A stretch of DNA of 64,000 nucleotides from Acidobacteriota bacterium (GTDB lineage Bacteria > Acidobacteriota > Blastocatellia > Pyrinomonadales > Pyrinomonadaceae): positions 62,001 to 126,000 of the forward strand of contig JADKEF010000017.1 of NCBI GenBank assembly GCA_016718135.1, given 5' to 3'. The notes under the pieces are model-generated. The model had not been told where the DNA came from and did not search any database. It was given only the letters and a program-made list of their open reading frames with translations. Numbering within the stretch: the first letter of the stretch is position 1; the number at the start of each line of letters is the position of its first letter. Both the position numbers and the translations under genes were made by a program. Positions 26,036-34,921 of the stretch are shown here, piece by piece.

Positions 26036-27451
26036 TTATACCTTTAGGAAGAGTTTTCGGCGATACAACAACCACATCAAGAACAGCCACACGAGAATAA
26101 AGCTGATCGCGTACATTAGCGATGCATCGATGGGTTGGGCTATCGACAGATAGATGTTGTCGAAGATCCATTTCTGGAATGCGACCGGTTGGCCGCCGGC
26201 TCCGGTGACGCGATAGGCTCCGAGCATTCGAGCCATGATGCCCGAGAAGACGAAGAGCGGCAGAGCGTTGACGCCGAAGATGACGAAGGGTTTGGCCCAC
26301 GCCTTGTAGCCTTTGATGTCGATCAGCCAGTAGCACGCCGCGAGCGTCAGCAGGGCGATGCCTGAGGTCACGAGGACGTACGAGCTCGTCCATAGGGCTT
26401 TGTTTATCGGGAAATAGATGTTCCAGATGTAGCCGACGGCAAGGACGATGGTGCCGAAGAAGAAAAGGCCGTTGGCCTTGTCAGAACCGCCTGCGTGAGC
26501 GGGCGGCGTGGACGATACCGCAGGGGCAGGGGCAGCGTCTGCGGTATCGTGGGACGTTGCGTCAGCCGATGGGTGAGTTCCCTCCGCTAACGCCGGGGGG
26601 GCTGACTTGAGCCACAATCCCGTAAGCACCCCAGATATCGTCGTAGCGATCGCGGGCAACGTCGACAGAATTCCCTCAGGATCGTACACCTTTGCCGAAC
26701 GCCAGATGTGGTTTTCGGTTAGGATGGTTCGGTCGAGCCAGGCGGCTAGATTGCAGGCTTTATCGTCGATGGTCGTGATCTCGCAACCGGGAACGGCGAT
26801 CTGGGTCATTAGGAGCCAGTAGCCGAGCAGCAGGGCGACGGCGATGCCGAGTTGTTGTTTCCAAGTTGTGTGCAGGAAGATGAGCGAGACGACCAGATAG
26901 CAAACCGCGATCCGCTGGAGCACGCCGGGGATTCGCATCGTCGCGAAATTGTATGTGACTAGGTTGTAACCCGCGAGATTGAGGCCGACGACGCCGATTA
27001 TACTGAGTGCGGTCAGGATGATCGTTATCTTCCAATTCCGCAGCAGAGCAAAAAACAACGCCGCCGTCATCGCCAGCCACACTAGTATTTTTAGCGAGTC
27101 CGGAGCGTCGGACGACTGAAACTGAAAAAACGGGATCACCGACATCGACAATCCGAGGGCGAAGATCATCAGCGACCGAGTCAATATCTTTCGGTAAACA
27201 CTAGAACGGCTAGGATTTCCCGAATCGCTGTGGTTGCCGACATACTTCCCCAACGCGATCGGGATCGCGATTCCAACAATGAACAGAAAGAACGGAAAGA
27301 TCCAATCAGTGGGCGTCAGGCCGTGCCACGCGGCGTGTTCGAGCGGGTCGTAGATGTGCGACCACGTGCCCGGATTATTCACAAGCACCATCCCCGCGAT
27401 CGTCATGCCGCGGAAAACGTCGAGTGAGATCAGTCTTTCTGCTTGAGCCAT
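26036..27451 (-). CDS. HGSNAT-like (DUF5009/COG4299) membrane acyltransferase
   Basis: A 471-residue protein with about ten membrane helices. The N-terminal signature RLISLDVFRGMTIAGMVLVN and HGLTPTDWIFPFFLFIVG match the COG4299 / heparan-alpha-glucosaminide N-acetyltransferase-like group. These proteins are thought to move acyl groups across the membrane onto sugars; the bacterial substrate is unknown. Residues about 282-324 (including STPPAHAGGSDKANG) are hydrophilic and correspond exactly to a nested palindrome in the DNA, so they are an in-frame repeat insertion in a loop. The gene is bracketed by two copies of the TTTGCCCGCGAA palindrome. Confidence 0.8.
   Translation of the reverse strand: MAQAERLISLDVFRGMTIAGMVLVNNPGTWSHIYDPLEHAAWHGLTPTDWIFPFFLFIVGIAIPIALGKYVGNHSDSGNPSRSSVYRKILTRSLMIFALGLSMSVIPFFQFQSSDAPDSLKILVWLAMTAALFFALLRNWKITIILTALSIIGVVGLNLAGYNLVTYNFATMRIPGVLQRIAVCYLVVSLIFLHTTWKQQLGIAVALLLGYWLLMTQIAVPGCEITTIDDKACNLAAWLDRTILTENHIWRSAKVYDPEGILSTLPAIATTISGVLTGLWLKSAPPALAEGTHPSADATSHDTADAAPAPAVSSTPPAHAGGSDKANGLFFFGTIVLAVGYIWNIYFPINKALWTSSYVLVTSGIALLTLAACYWLIDIKGYKAWAKPFVIFGVNALPLFVFSGIMARMLGAYRVTGAGGQPVAFQKWIFDNIYLSIAQPIDASLMYAISFILVWLFLMWLLYRRKLFLKV
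26480..26605. repeat. Nested palindrome inserted in frame in the acyltransferase gene
   Basis: Outer arms GTCAGAACCGCCTGCGTGAG (from 26480) and a related mirror at 26580-26605; inner perfect arms ACGATACCGCAG / CTGCGGTATCGT at 26512-26523 and 26539-26550. The outer arm is the same family as the palindrome after copA (38961-39057). Confidence 0.8.
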
Positions 27452-27458
27452 AAAGAGT

Positions 27459-27556
27459 TTTGCCCGCGAATCACGCGAATAAGATGAATAAAAAAGTTTA
27501 AGGAATTTTCCCTATTCTATTTTATTCGTGATAATTCGCGTAATTCGCGGGCAAAA
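27459..27556. repeat. Palindromic spacer element, TTTGCCCGCGAA family (copy 2)
   Basis: Arms TTTGCCCGCGAATCACGCGA (27459 onward) and a mirror at 27524-27556, with a longer AT-rich centre than copy 1. It lies between the acyltransferase-like start codon and the DinB-fold gene. Confidence 0.78.
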
Positions 27557-27562
27557 AACTTC

Positions 27563-28081
27563 TTACCAGCCCATTCGCTCACGCAGGTGGGTGATGTGAG
27601 CCGTGTGATGTTTAGAGTGCCAGGCGTACAGAGCGAGAGCACTCTCGAGCGGCCAGTTCCCTGTCTCAGGATGGACGAACTCGCGTCGGAAATCGTCGTC
27701 TGTCATCGACGCGAGCAACGCACTCCAACGCGTGTGGATCGCGTCGGTCATCTTCAACGATACGTCGATCGGCAGTTTACTGTCAGCCAATTCTGCCCAG
27801 CGTTCTTCATAGTATGGGCGAATGGTCGGCGGCGTGTCCTCGGTCAACGCGAGTTTGAACCGCATTAGGGAATTCGAATGGCTGTCGGCAATGTGATGCA
27901 CCGTCTGGCGTAAAGTCCAACCGCCGGGGCGGTATTCGGTGTCCAATTGTTCATCTGAAAGTCCGGCCACGGCGGCGGCAACAGCGGACGGAAGGTCGGC
28001 GATAGTTTGCAGATTCTCCCCACGGTCGGCGAAGTTCTTGAGATCAAATTTTCCGATTGGGTAGCTTAGGTCGTCTGGCAC
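27563..28081 (-). CDS. DinB/YfiT-fold metal-dependent transferase-like protein
   Basis: A four-helix DinB-like protein of 172 residues resembling YfiT of Bacillus. The core begins DDLSYPIGKF, typical of that family. The metal site is built from histidines in TVHHIADSH and WHSKHHTAHI. Related enzymes transfer low-molecular-weight thiols such as bacillithiol to electrophiles, but the substrate here is unproven. I chose the GTG at 28081 because the 18 upstream codons (encoding MHVQYQEQAGCLLSSPKQ) lie in the palindrome at 28090-28158 and look non-native. Confidence 0.78.
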   Translation of the reverse strand: MPDDLSYPIGKFDLKNFADRGENLQTIADLPSAVAAAVAGLSDEQLDTEYRPGGWTLRQTVHHIADSHSNSLMRFKLALTEDTPPTIRPYYEERWAELADSKLPIDVSLKMTDAIHTRWSALLASMTDDDFRREFVHPETGNWPLESALALYAWHSKHHTAHITHLRERMGW

Positions 28082-28089
28082 TTGCTTCG

Positions 28090-28158
28090 GACTGGAGAGC
28101 AAGCATCCTGCTTGCTCTTGGTATTGCACGTGCAAGCAGGGATGCTTGCCCTCCAGTC
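28090..28158. repeat. Palindromic spacer element between dnaB and the DinB-fold gene
   Basis: Arms GACTGGAGAGCAAGCATCCT (28090-28115) and its near-perfect mirror (28132-28158) around a 16-nt loop. It fills the gap after the dnaB stop. Confidence 0.82.
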
Positions 28159-28159
28159 T

Positions 28160-29527
<1,368 letters not shown>

Positions 29528-29568
29528 TTACTGAGTATCTGTTATCGAGAGAAGCTAATTTTAGCCAC

Positions 29569-29593
29569 AAAAAATGGCCTTGTCGAAAGGCCA
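29569..29593 (-). terminator. Intrinsic terminator between rplI and dnaB
   Basis: On the minus strand GGCCTT-TCGAC-AAGGCC is followed by ATTTTTTG. It should stop most ribosomal-protein transcripts before dnaB. Confidence 0.72.
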
Positions 29594-29651
29594 AAAGCGA
29601 AAGTCTCTAAGGTCAAATAATGCCGTAATTTAGAGGGCAGAAAGAGATCCA

Positions 29652-29713
29652 ACCACGAAAAACACGAACGAACACGAACTATATTTCGTTATCATTCGTG
29701 TTGATTCGTGGGT
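29652..29713. repeat. Palindromic spacer element between rplI and dnaB
   Basis: Arms AACCACGAAAAACACGAACG (left) and ATTCGTGTTGATTCGTGGGT (right), imperfectly complementary. Confidence 0.65.
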
Positions 29714-29720
29714 CAAAAAC

Positions 29721-30290
29721 CTAGGCGGCTTCTTCCTCAGCAGCCGGAGTTTCCTCTACGACCGGTTCTTCGACAGGAGCCGCCGCTTCGACTGGAGCAG
29801 CTTTCGTCGCTTCCTCTTTCTTCGCCGGCATTTCGCCGCCTTCGCCTGTTACTGTGACAGGAACCTCAAGCGTGACTTCGCGGTGAAGTTTGACTTTGAC
29901 GGTGTATTCGCCGGTCTCTTTGATCGCGTCTTTGAGAACGATCTTGCGACGATCGATCTCGTAGCCTTTGGCCTGGAGAGCCTCGGCGATGTCCATTGAG
30001 GTGACCGATCCGAACAGAGTGCCGTGCTCGCCGGCCTTACGCTCGAAGGTCAGAGCGATGGTCGTCATCTGCTCGAGTTGAGCCTCGGCGGTAGCCTTGT
30101 CGATCGCGGCTTTCTTGAGAAGCGCGGTGCGCTCCTGCTCGATCTGTTTAATGTTGCCCTTGGTCGCGAGCGTCGCAAAACCCTGCGGCAGCAGGTAGTT
30201 GCGTGCAAAACCGGCCTTGACCTTGACGATCTCGCCGCGTCCGCCGACATGCTCCATGTCCTCGCGTAGTAATACTGTTGTGTTTGCCAT
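29721..30290 (-). CDS. rplI: 50S ribosomal protein bL9 with acidic tail
   Basis: bL9 binds 23S rRNA near the L1 stalk and extends to the neighbouring ribosome. The N-domain signature MANTTVLLREDMEHVGGRGE and GFARNYLLPQGFA are clear. The ATG at 30290 has GGAGA 7 nt upstream; a longer frame starting in the palindrome was rejected. At 189 residues it is about 40 longer than the E. coli protein: after the C-domain it carries a Lys/Glu/Ala/Pro tail (KKEEATKAAPVEAAAPVEEP and onward). Similar tails occur on bL25, bS6 and bS1 here. Confidence 0.95.
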   Translation of the reverse strand: MANTTVLLREDMEHVGGRGEIVKVKAGFARNYLLPQGFATLATKGNIKQIEQERTALLKKAAIDKATAEAQLEQMTTIALTFERKAGEHGTLFGSVTSMDIAEALQAKGYEIDRRKIVLKDAIKETGEYTVKVKLHREVTLEVPVTVTGEGGEMPAKKEEATKAAPVEAAAPVEEPVVEETPAAEEEAA

Positions 30291-30307
30291 GATAATCTCC
30301 CTGAACG

Positions 30308-30371
30308 GTTTTTGGCTTTTGGATTTCGGTTTTTGAAAAACCAAAAGCCAAAGACCTAAAACCAAAAACCC
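30308..30371. repeat. Palindromic spacer element between rpsR and rplI
   Basis: GTTTTTGGCTTTTGGATTTC is mirrored by AAAAACCAAAAGCCAAAGAC and a further AAAACC repeat, giving an AT-rich hairpin just upstream of the rplI ribosome-binding site. Confidence 0.7.
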
Positions 30372-30377
30372 AAATCC

Positions 30378-30659
30378 TTAATCCGCCACGAACGGCAGCA
30401 TCGCCATTGAGCGTGCGCGTTTGATCGCCTTTGCGATGCGGCGTTGATCTTTTGCGGTGATGCCCGAGATACGTCTCGGCATGATCTTGCCTCTCTCAGG
30501 CACGAACTGCCTCAGCAGGTCGATATCTTTCCAATCAACATAATCCGGTATGACCTGACGCGACCGGCGACGCTGGTATCGCTTCGGGCGATCACCAATC
30601 ACCTCTTCGTCGAGGTTCATGTCGCGGTCATTCAATATTTCCATTTCTTTCTCTGCCAT
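30378..30659 (-). CDS. rpsR: 30S ribosomal protein bS18
   Basis: A 93-residue primary rRNA-binding protein of the 30S platform, pairing with bS6. The core [20 protein letters not shown] followed by [20 protein letters not shown] is diagnostic. It has an N-terminal acidic extension of about 20 residues before the usual start of the conserved part. It lies between rpsF and rplI, the standard order; the single-strand-binding protein gene often found here is absent. Confidence 0.95.
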   Translation of the reverse strand: MAEKEMEILNDRDMNLDEEVIGDRPKRYQRRRSRQVIPDYVDWKDIDLLRQFVPERGKIMPRRISGITAKDQRRIAKAIKRARSMAMLPFVAD

Positions 30660-30674
30660 ATTAATTAGTGGTCG

Positions 30675-30772
30675 GTGGTCAGTGGCCGGTGGTCAGTTTA
30701 AGACCACGGCAACTACCGACAGCTCCTATTTCAAATCTTCTTGCTGGTCACTGACCACCGGCCACTGACCAC
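30675..30772. repeat. Palindromic spacer element, GGTGGTCAG family
   Basis: Perfect 23-bp arms (beginning GTGGTCAGTGGCCGGTGGTC at 30675; mirror 30750-30772) around a 52-nt centre. It fills the rpsF-rpsR gap, which in many genomes holds ssb. Same family as 21141-21194. Confidence 0.85.
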
Positions 30773-30777
30773 TGCAG

Positions 30778-31188
30778 CTACGCTGCCTCTGCTGGTGCCT
30801 CTGCCGTTTCTGCTGCCGGCGGTGCGTTGCGAAACGCAGCACGTTTCGCTGAGCGGGCCTCGCGCTTTTCGGTACGCTTGGCGGCAGTCTTGCGATCTTC
30901 GTCGACACGAACGGTGATGTAGCGCATGATCATATCGTTGACGCGCATACGGCGTTCGAGCTCCATGATCTCCTGGCCGGTGCCTTCGATCTCGAGCAAA
31001 ACGTAGTAGCCCTCATACTTCTTCTGGATCGGATACGCCATCGTTTTCATACCGATCTCATTGGTATTGATGAGCGTACCGCCCTCTTTTTCGATCAACT
31101 TGACTACGCCCTCGTTGAGCTTTTCGATCTTATCGGCCGCTGTGTCCGGATCGATAATGTACATTACTTCGTATGTTCTATTTGCCAT
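30778..31188 (-). CDS. rpsF: 30S ribosomal protein bS6
   Basis: bS6 dimerises with bS18 on the 30S platform. From the ATG at 31188: ANRTYEVMYIIDPD, then MAYPIQKKYEGYYVLLEIE and MRVNDMIMRYITVRVDED, all family-typical. The ATG four codons upstream is weaker because its product would start unusually. The 136-residue protein ends with an Ala/Pro/Glu tail (NAPPAAETAEAPAEAA) instead of stopping soon after the last strand. It is first in the rpsF-rpsR-rplI set. Confidence 0.95.
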   Translation of the reverse strand: MANRTYEVMYIIDPDTAADKIEKLNEGVVKLIEKEGGTLINTNEIGMKTMAYPIQKKYEGYYVLLEIEGTGQEIMELERRMRVNDMIMRYITVRVDEDRKTAAKRTEKREARSAKRAAFRNAPPAAETAEAPAEAA

Positions 31189-31203
31189 ATTCCACTCCAT
31201 TTC

Positions 31204-31294
31204 CGATTTTGGATTTTAGATCTGTGATTTTGGATTCTCGTCCCAAAAACACGCTCTATTTCAATCCAAAATCCAAAATCAAAAATCCAAAATC
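31204..31294. repeat. Palindromic spacer element between pth and rpsF
   Basis: GATTTTGGATTTTAGATCTG-type left arm (31204-31235) mirrored at 31263-31294 (AATCCAAAATCC repeats). The pth TGA stop overlaps the end of the right arm. Confidence 0.75.
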
Positions 31295-31874
31295 AGTTGT
31301 AACGTGCCATCGCTGCCTCAGCTCCATCTCGAATGATGGTCTCGATCGCATCGGCGGCCGTTTCTAATATCTTCTCAACCGCTTCGAGTTCCCCTTTTGA
31401 GAAGTTCTCTAAAACGAACCTCGCTGCGTCCCTGATCGGGTGTTCCGGGTGTATCCCGATACGCAAACGAATAAATTCCTGCGTTTTCAAACAATCGATG
31501 ATCGATCTCAGGCCATTCTGTCCGCCGTGAGTTCCCTTTGGCCGAATTCGCATTGTGCCAAATGGCAGTGCGAGGTCGTCTGAGATCACGATGAGCTTTG
31601 TGACATCGCGGTTATCTTTTGTAAGCAAACCGCTTACAGCCTCGCCGCTCAGATTCATGTACGTCTGCGGCTTGACCAGCTCGATCACCTGTCTGTCAAA
31701 TTCGGCTCTGCCGATCAGCGAACGACTTTCGTCGCGTGTGACCCGCGTCTGCCAACGCTGAGCGAGCATGTCAACGAGCATAAAGCCCAGATTGTGCCGC
31801 GTCTTTGCGTATTCAAGGCCCGGATTTCCGAGTCCGACGACTAACCAATTTTGAGCTCCAACTTCAGTCGGCAT
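31293..31874 (-). CDS. pth: Peptidyl-tRNA hydrolase
   Basis: Pth releases tRNA from prematurely dropped peptidyl-tRNA. The catalytic His27 lies in TRHNLGF; GLGNPGLEYAKT, KPQTYMNLSG and GTHGGQNGLRSI are the other family motifs. The length of 193 is normal. The first eight codons (MPTEVGAQ) and the start codon lie in an arm of the palindrome at 31853-31909, so translation starts within a potential hairpin. It is placed between rplY and rpsF, matching the common rplY-pth pairing. Confidence 0.95.
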   Translation of the reverse strand: MPTEVGAQNWLVVGLGNPGLEYAKTRHNLGFMLVDMLAQRWQTRVTRDESRSLIGRAEFDRQVIELVKPQTYMNLSGEAVSGLLTKDNRDVTKLIVISDDLALPFGTMRIRPKGTHGGQNGLRSIIDCLKTQEFIRLRIGIHPEHPIRDAARFVLENFSKGELEAVEKILETAADAIETIIRDGAEAAMARYN

Positions 31875-31909
31875 AACAACAATTGCAGAGCCAACTGAAG
31901 TTGGGACTC
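31853..31909. repeat. Palindrome overlapping the pth start
   Basis: GAGCTCCAACTTCAGT (31853-31868, within pth) mirrors ACTGAAGTTGGGACTC (31894-31909), two mismatches. The pth ATG lies in the loop next to the left arm. Confidence 0.75.
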
Positions 31910-31916
31910 GTAACCA

Positions 31917-32561
31917 TTACTCGCCTTCAGGCTCAGCCGGTGCTTCACCGACAACTTCAGGAGCCGCGCCTTCTTCGGTCTGTGCTTCGAGAACCGATTC
32001 GCTAACGGTCACGATCGTGGCGACGACCGTTTCCGGTGCATCGTGGATCTCAACGCCCGCAGCAACCTTCAGGTCAGAAACGTGGATCGTCTGTCCTGCC
32101 TCGAGATCGGTTACGTCGACGTCGATCGAATCCGGTGTATTCGCCGGTTCGCAAAGCACTTTGATCTCACGCATTACCTGCGTCATCACTGCACCTTCGT
32201 CCTGCAGCCCGACAGCGTGTCCGGTAAGGTGGATCGGAACGGTCATCTCGATCTTCTCGCCCTTTGCAAAGCGGCGAAGATCGGCGTGGATCATACGGCC
32301 ATGGACTGCGTGGATCTGACGATCCTGGAAAATAACGTCGTTGATGCCTTCACCCTCGATATCGAGACCGAAGACGGTATTAACGCCTGTTTCAGTACGC
32401 AGGATCCTAGCGAGATCGGCCAACGTTGCGGTCGCCGCAAGACTCTCCGAACCACCGCCATAGACGACGACCGGGATCTTGCCAGCCACACGGAGCCGAC
32501 GGTTCTCATTCTTACCGCGGGTGTCACGCTTTTCAGCTTTGATAATTACTTTTTCTGCCAT
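31917..32561 (-). CDS. rplY: 50S ribosomal protein bL25, Ctc form
   Basis: bL25 binds 5S rRNA; this is the two-domain Ctc form. The N-terminal RNA-binding domain spans about 1-95 (KRDTRGKNENRRLRVAGKIP, VVYGGG). A beta-barrel domain follows to about 185 (CEPANTPDSIDVDVTDLEAG). The last 25 residues are Glu/Ala/Pro-rich (EEGAAPEVVGEAPAEPEGE). It follows prs on the same strand, an arrangement seen in many bacteria. Confidence 0.94.
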   Translation of the reverse strand: MAEKVIIKAEKRDTRGKNENRRLRVAGKIPVVVYGGGSESLAATATLADLARILRTETGVNTVFGLDIEGEGINDVIFQDRQIHAVHGRMIHADLRRFAKGEKIEMTVPIHLTGHAVGLQDEGAVMTQVMREIKVLCEPANTPDSIDVDVTDLEAGQTIHVSDLKVAAGVEIHDAPETVVATIVTVSESVLEAQTEEGAAPEVVGEAPAEPEGE

Positions 32562-32580
32562 AACTTCCTCTTCGATTCCG

Positions 32581-32649
32581 GATTCCAGATTTCAAATTCC
32601 AAATTGTCTGATTCCGTAATCAGGAATCTGAAATTTGAAATCTGGAATC
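32581..32649. repeat. Palindromic spacer element between prs and rplY
   Basis: GATTCCAGATTTCAAATTCC (from 32581) mirrored by GAAATTTGAAATCTGGAATC (ending 32649), with an inner GATTCC/GGAATC pair. The prs stop codon (32648-32650) is read from the end of the right arm. Confidence 0.8.
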
Positions 32650-33604
32650 AAATAAACAGCGACGAAACACTCGTCTCGTCATGTATCGATCTGATCGCCG
32701 ATGCCAAAAGGCCGGCGACACTTAAAACTTCAAGTTGGCCTGATTCGACCAATGTTTGTGCTTCTGCACTTGTCGGGATCGTGTTCGTCACGATCACCTT
32801 TTTCAAATGCGAATTCGAAATATTCTCGACTGCGTTCCCGCTCAGCACGCCGTGCGTAAAGCACGCTGAGATCTCATCGGCTCCTGCTTTATGCAATGCC
32901 TCGGCGACCTTACAGATCGTGCCACCCGTGTCGCACATGTCGTCGATTATCAAACAATTCTTACCACGAACGTCACCGACGATATTCATCACGTCAGCTT
33001 CGTTGGCACGCTCACGACGTTTGTCGCAGAGAGCAAGGCCGGCATTCAGACGCTTTGCGTAGGCTCGAGCACGTTCCGCACCGCCAGTGTCAGGTGCGAC
33101 CACGATCAAATTCTCGATCGGGTTTGCCTTAAAATACTCAACCACGACCGGAGCGGCGTAAAGGTGATCGACCGGAATATCAAAGAACCCTTGTATCTGC
33201 GACGCGTGCAGGTCAACCGTCAGAACACGCTGAGCACCTGCCTTCGCAATAATGTTCGATACCAACTTCGCCGAGATCGGCACACGCGGGCGATCTTTCT
33301 TGTCAGAGCGGGCATAACCGAAATACGGAATGACCGCCGTCACTCTTTCTGCCGATGCCCGGATAAATGCGTCGAGCATGATGAGCAACTCGATCAAGTG
33401 CTGATCACCCGGCGGGCATGTCGGCTGGACAATAAATACATCGTGCCCCCGAACATTCTCGCTGATCGAGAAGTTAAACTCGCCATCGGAAAACCGCTCG
33501 GTAACGGCCTTTCCCGGTTCAATATCAAGATGCCCACATATCTCTTTAGCAAGCGCCGGATGCGCATTGCCGAAGAAAACCTTTATCTTTCCATTGACGC
33601 TCAT
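32648..33604 (-). CDS. prs: Ribose-phosphate pyrophosphokinase
   Basis: Prs makes PRPP from ribose-5-phosphate and ATP for nucleotide, His and Trp synthesis. From the ATG at 33604 (318 residues): FGNAHPALAKEICGHL, VTERFSDGEFNFSI, VIPYFGYARSDKKDRPRVPI and the PRPP-binding loop IDDMCDTGGTICKVAEAL. The ATG directly follows the T7 tract of a terminator hairpin, so there is no room for a Shine-Dalgarno sequence on a transcript starting after it. An alternative ATG at 33628 lies in the hairpin loop and would add eight residues (MVKVVRFF). Confidence 0.95.
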   Translation of the reverse strand: MSVNGKIKVFFGNAHPALAKEICGHLDIEPGKAVTERFSDGEFNFSISENVRGHDVFIVQPTCPPGDQHLIELLIMLDAFIRASAERVTAVIPYFGYARSDKKDRPRVPISAKLVSNIIAKAGAQRVLTVDLHASQIQGFFDIPVDHLYAAPVVVEYFKANPIENLIVVAPDTGGAERARAYAKRLNAGLALCDKRRERANEADVMNIVGDVRGKNCLIIDDMCDTGGTICKVAEALHKAGADEISACFTHGVLSGNAVENISNSHLKKVIVTNTIPTSAEAQTLVESGQLEVLSVAGLLASAIRSIHDETSVSSLFI

Positions 33605-33642
33605 AAAAAAACGGACGACCTTAACCATAAGATCGTCCGTTT
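33605..33642 (-). terminator. Terminator hairpin whose T tract abuts the prs ATG
   Basis: On the minus strand AAACGGACGA / TCGTCCGTTT (10-bp perfect stem, 14-nt loop) ends in seven T followed at once by ATG of prs. It lies 13 bp after tRNA-Gln(UUG), so it may terminate the tRNA transcript or attenuate prs. Confidence 0.8.
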
Positions 33643-33654
33643 ACTCTTTCTAAT

Positions 33655-33729
33655 TGGCTGGGGCGGGAGGACTCGAACCTACGAATGCCGGATCCAAAGA
33701 CCGGTGCCTTACCACTTGGCTACGCCCCA
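33655..33729 (-). tRNA. tRNA-Gln (anticodon UUG)
   Basis: A 75-nt cloverleaf on the minus strand: acceptor TGGGGCG with CGCCCCA, discriminator G, encoded CCA; anticodon stem CCGGT/ATCGG-like around loop CTTTGGA, giving UUG (Gln); T-loop TTCGAGT. Its sequence is distinct from the CUG isoacceptor at 21.2 kb. Confidence 0.92.
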
Positions 33730-33787
33730 ATGCGAATTAAAGAAACTAACGGAAACAACCTACCGCCGAAGCGCCTCGCTATATTCA

Positions 33788-34645
33788 TCACGCGAGATGG
33801 TTGATACGACAAACTTTCGCCAGGTCGATCTCGTGATCAAGGGCTTTTTCAGCAGCTTGCCGTGTCTCTTTTTTGTCAAATAACGCGAAAACGCTCGCCC
33901 CGCTGCCACTCATCGCGGCGGTTATTGCACCGAGGTCGATCAGAGTCTTCTTAACCCTTCCGATCTCCGGATAAGCGGAAAATACGCTTCGCTCAAAATC
34001 GTTTGTCAATACCGAATGGAGCGGATCAAGTCCGTCAGCATCCTTTCGGCAAACAGGAAGAATACGATTCAAGTCCACATTTGTCAAGGTCGCGGCATCC
34101 AATCCCGCAAAAGCCTCACGCGTAGACACGTTGACGTCCGGCGTGACGATCAGCATCGCTCCCACTTCCCTGTCGTCAATGGTCTCGATCACCTCACCCC
34201 GCCCGGTCCCGATCGCCGTCCCGCCCTGCAAAAAGAACGGCACATCCGAACCTAATTCCAACGCGATCTCGTTAAGCTCCCGTTCCCCAACCGTAATATC
34301 CCACAACTGCATCAACCCGATCAAAGCAACCGCCGCATTCGACGAGCCCCCGCCAAGCCCGCCTGGCGACGGGATCCGTTTTTCCACATGGATGAACGCC
34401 CCCTTATTAAGACCCGCAACTCGCTGCAACGCCCTCGCCGCTTGAACTATCAGATTCCGCCCATCCGTCGGTATCGCCGCATCCTCGCAAGTCAACTCCA
34501 GCTTCTCAGACTCCGCGAAATAGATAACATCGCAAAGCGAAACCGTCTGAAACACCGTAAACAACTCATGAAAACCGTCGTCACGCTTGCCCAATACGCG
34601 AAGCGTCCAATTGATCTTGGCAAATGACGGTAAAGAGAAACTCAT
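33788..34645 (-). CDS. ispE: 4-diphosphocytidyl-2-C-methyl-D-erythritol kinase
   Basis: IspE phosphorylates CDP-methylerythritol in the MEP isoprenoid pathway. GHMP-kinase motifs are present: SFAKINWTLRVLGKRDDGFH (catalytic Lys10), PSPGGLGGGSSNAA (about 93-106), GSDVPFFLQGG (catalytic Asp) and AAMSGSGASVFALF near the C-terminus. The ATG at 34645 is preferred to an adjacent GTG. Upstream lies a long perfect palindrome. It shares the leftward direction with tRNA-Gln and prs, a common neighbourhood (ispE-prs-rplY-pth). Confidence 0.94.
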   Translation of the reverse strand: MSFSLPSFAKINWTLRVLGKRDDGFHELFTVFQTVSLCDVIYFAESEKLELTCEDAAIPTDGRNLIVQAARALQRVAGLNKGAFIHVEKRIPSPGGLGGGSSNAAVALIGLMQLWDITVGERELNEIALELGSDVPFFLQGGTAIGTGRGEVIETIDDREVGAMLIVTPDVNVSTREAFAGLDAATLTNVDLNRILPVCRKDADGLDPLHSVLTNDFERSVFSAYPEIGRVKKTLIDLGAITAAMSGSGASVFALFDKKETRQAAEKALDHEIDLAKVCRINHLA

Positions 34646-34666
34646 CACATAAAGAGAGTACCGCGA

Positions 34667-34738
34667 CGGAACGCGGACCTCCTAGTCCGCGCGTGGACTG
34701 TATGAAAATCACACGCGGACTAGGAGGTCCGCGTTCCG
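34667..34738. repeat. Perfect 25-bp inverted repeat upstream of ispE
   Basis: Arms CGGAACGCGGACCTCCTAGT (continuing TCCGCG) at 34667-34691 and the exact mirror at 34714-34738, with a 22-nt loop. It is the longest perfect stem in the window. Confidence 0.9.
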
Positions 34739-34755
34739 CCTGAGAAAACACGTCT

Positions 34756-34784
34756 TGACTTTTGTGCAACGTTGTGCTATTCTT
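34756..34784 (+). promoter_or_regulatory. Strong-looking sigma-70 promoter with no assigned gene
   Basis: TTGACT at 34756-34761, a 17-nt spacer and TATTCT at 34779-34784. The spacer contains GTGCAACGTTGTGC with an 8-base palindromic core, and TTGCAACACCGTGC follows. A GTG at 34793 opens a 36-codon frame that I cannot assign. The rest of the 34.65-35.03 kb gap holds this, the palindrome before it and the inverted repeat at 34922-34946, and nothing else I can name. Confidence 0.45.
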
Positions 34785-34921
34785 GCAACACCGTGCGATA
34801 CGCGTCGCATGTGATCTTTGACAAAATTGACCACGGTCGGGAGCTGCTTTGCAGTTTTGTTAAATTTCGTCGAATTGGCCGGCTTCACGCCAATAACACG
34901 TAATGTTTTCAATAGTTTGCC

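Noticed and set aside
30291..30365. 25-residue N-terminal extension of bL9 (MVLGLWLLVFQKPKSK...)
   Set aside because: It lies in a palindrome, looks unlike bL9, and the ATG at 30290 has a clear GGAGA.
32043..33062. 339-codon rightward frame antisense to rplY and prs
   Set aside because: It is fully opposite to two well-supported genes, with no ribosome-binding site and no recognisable domain.
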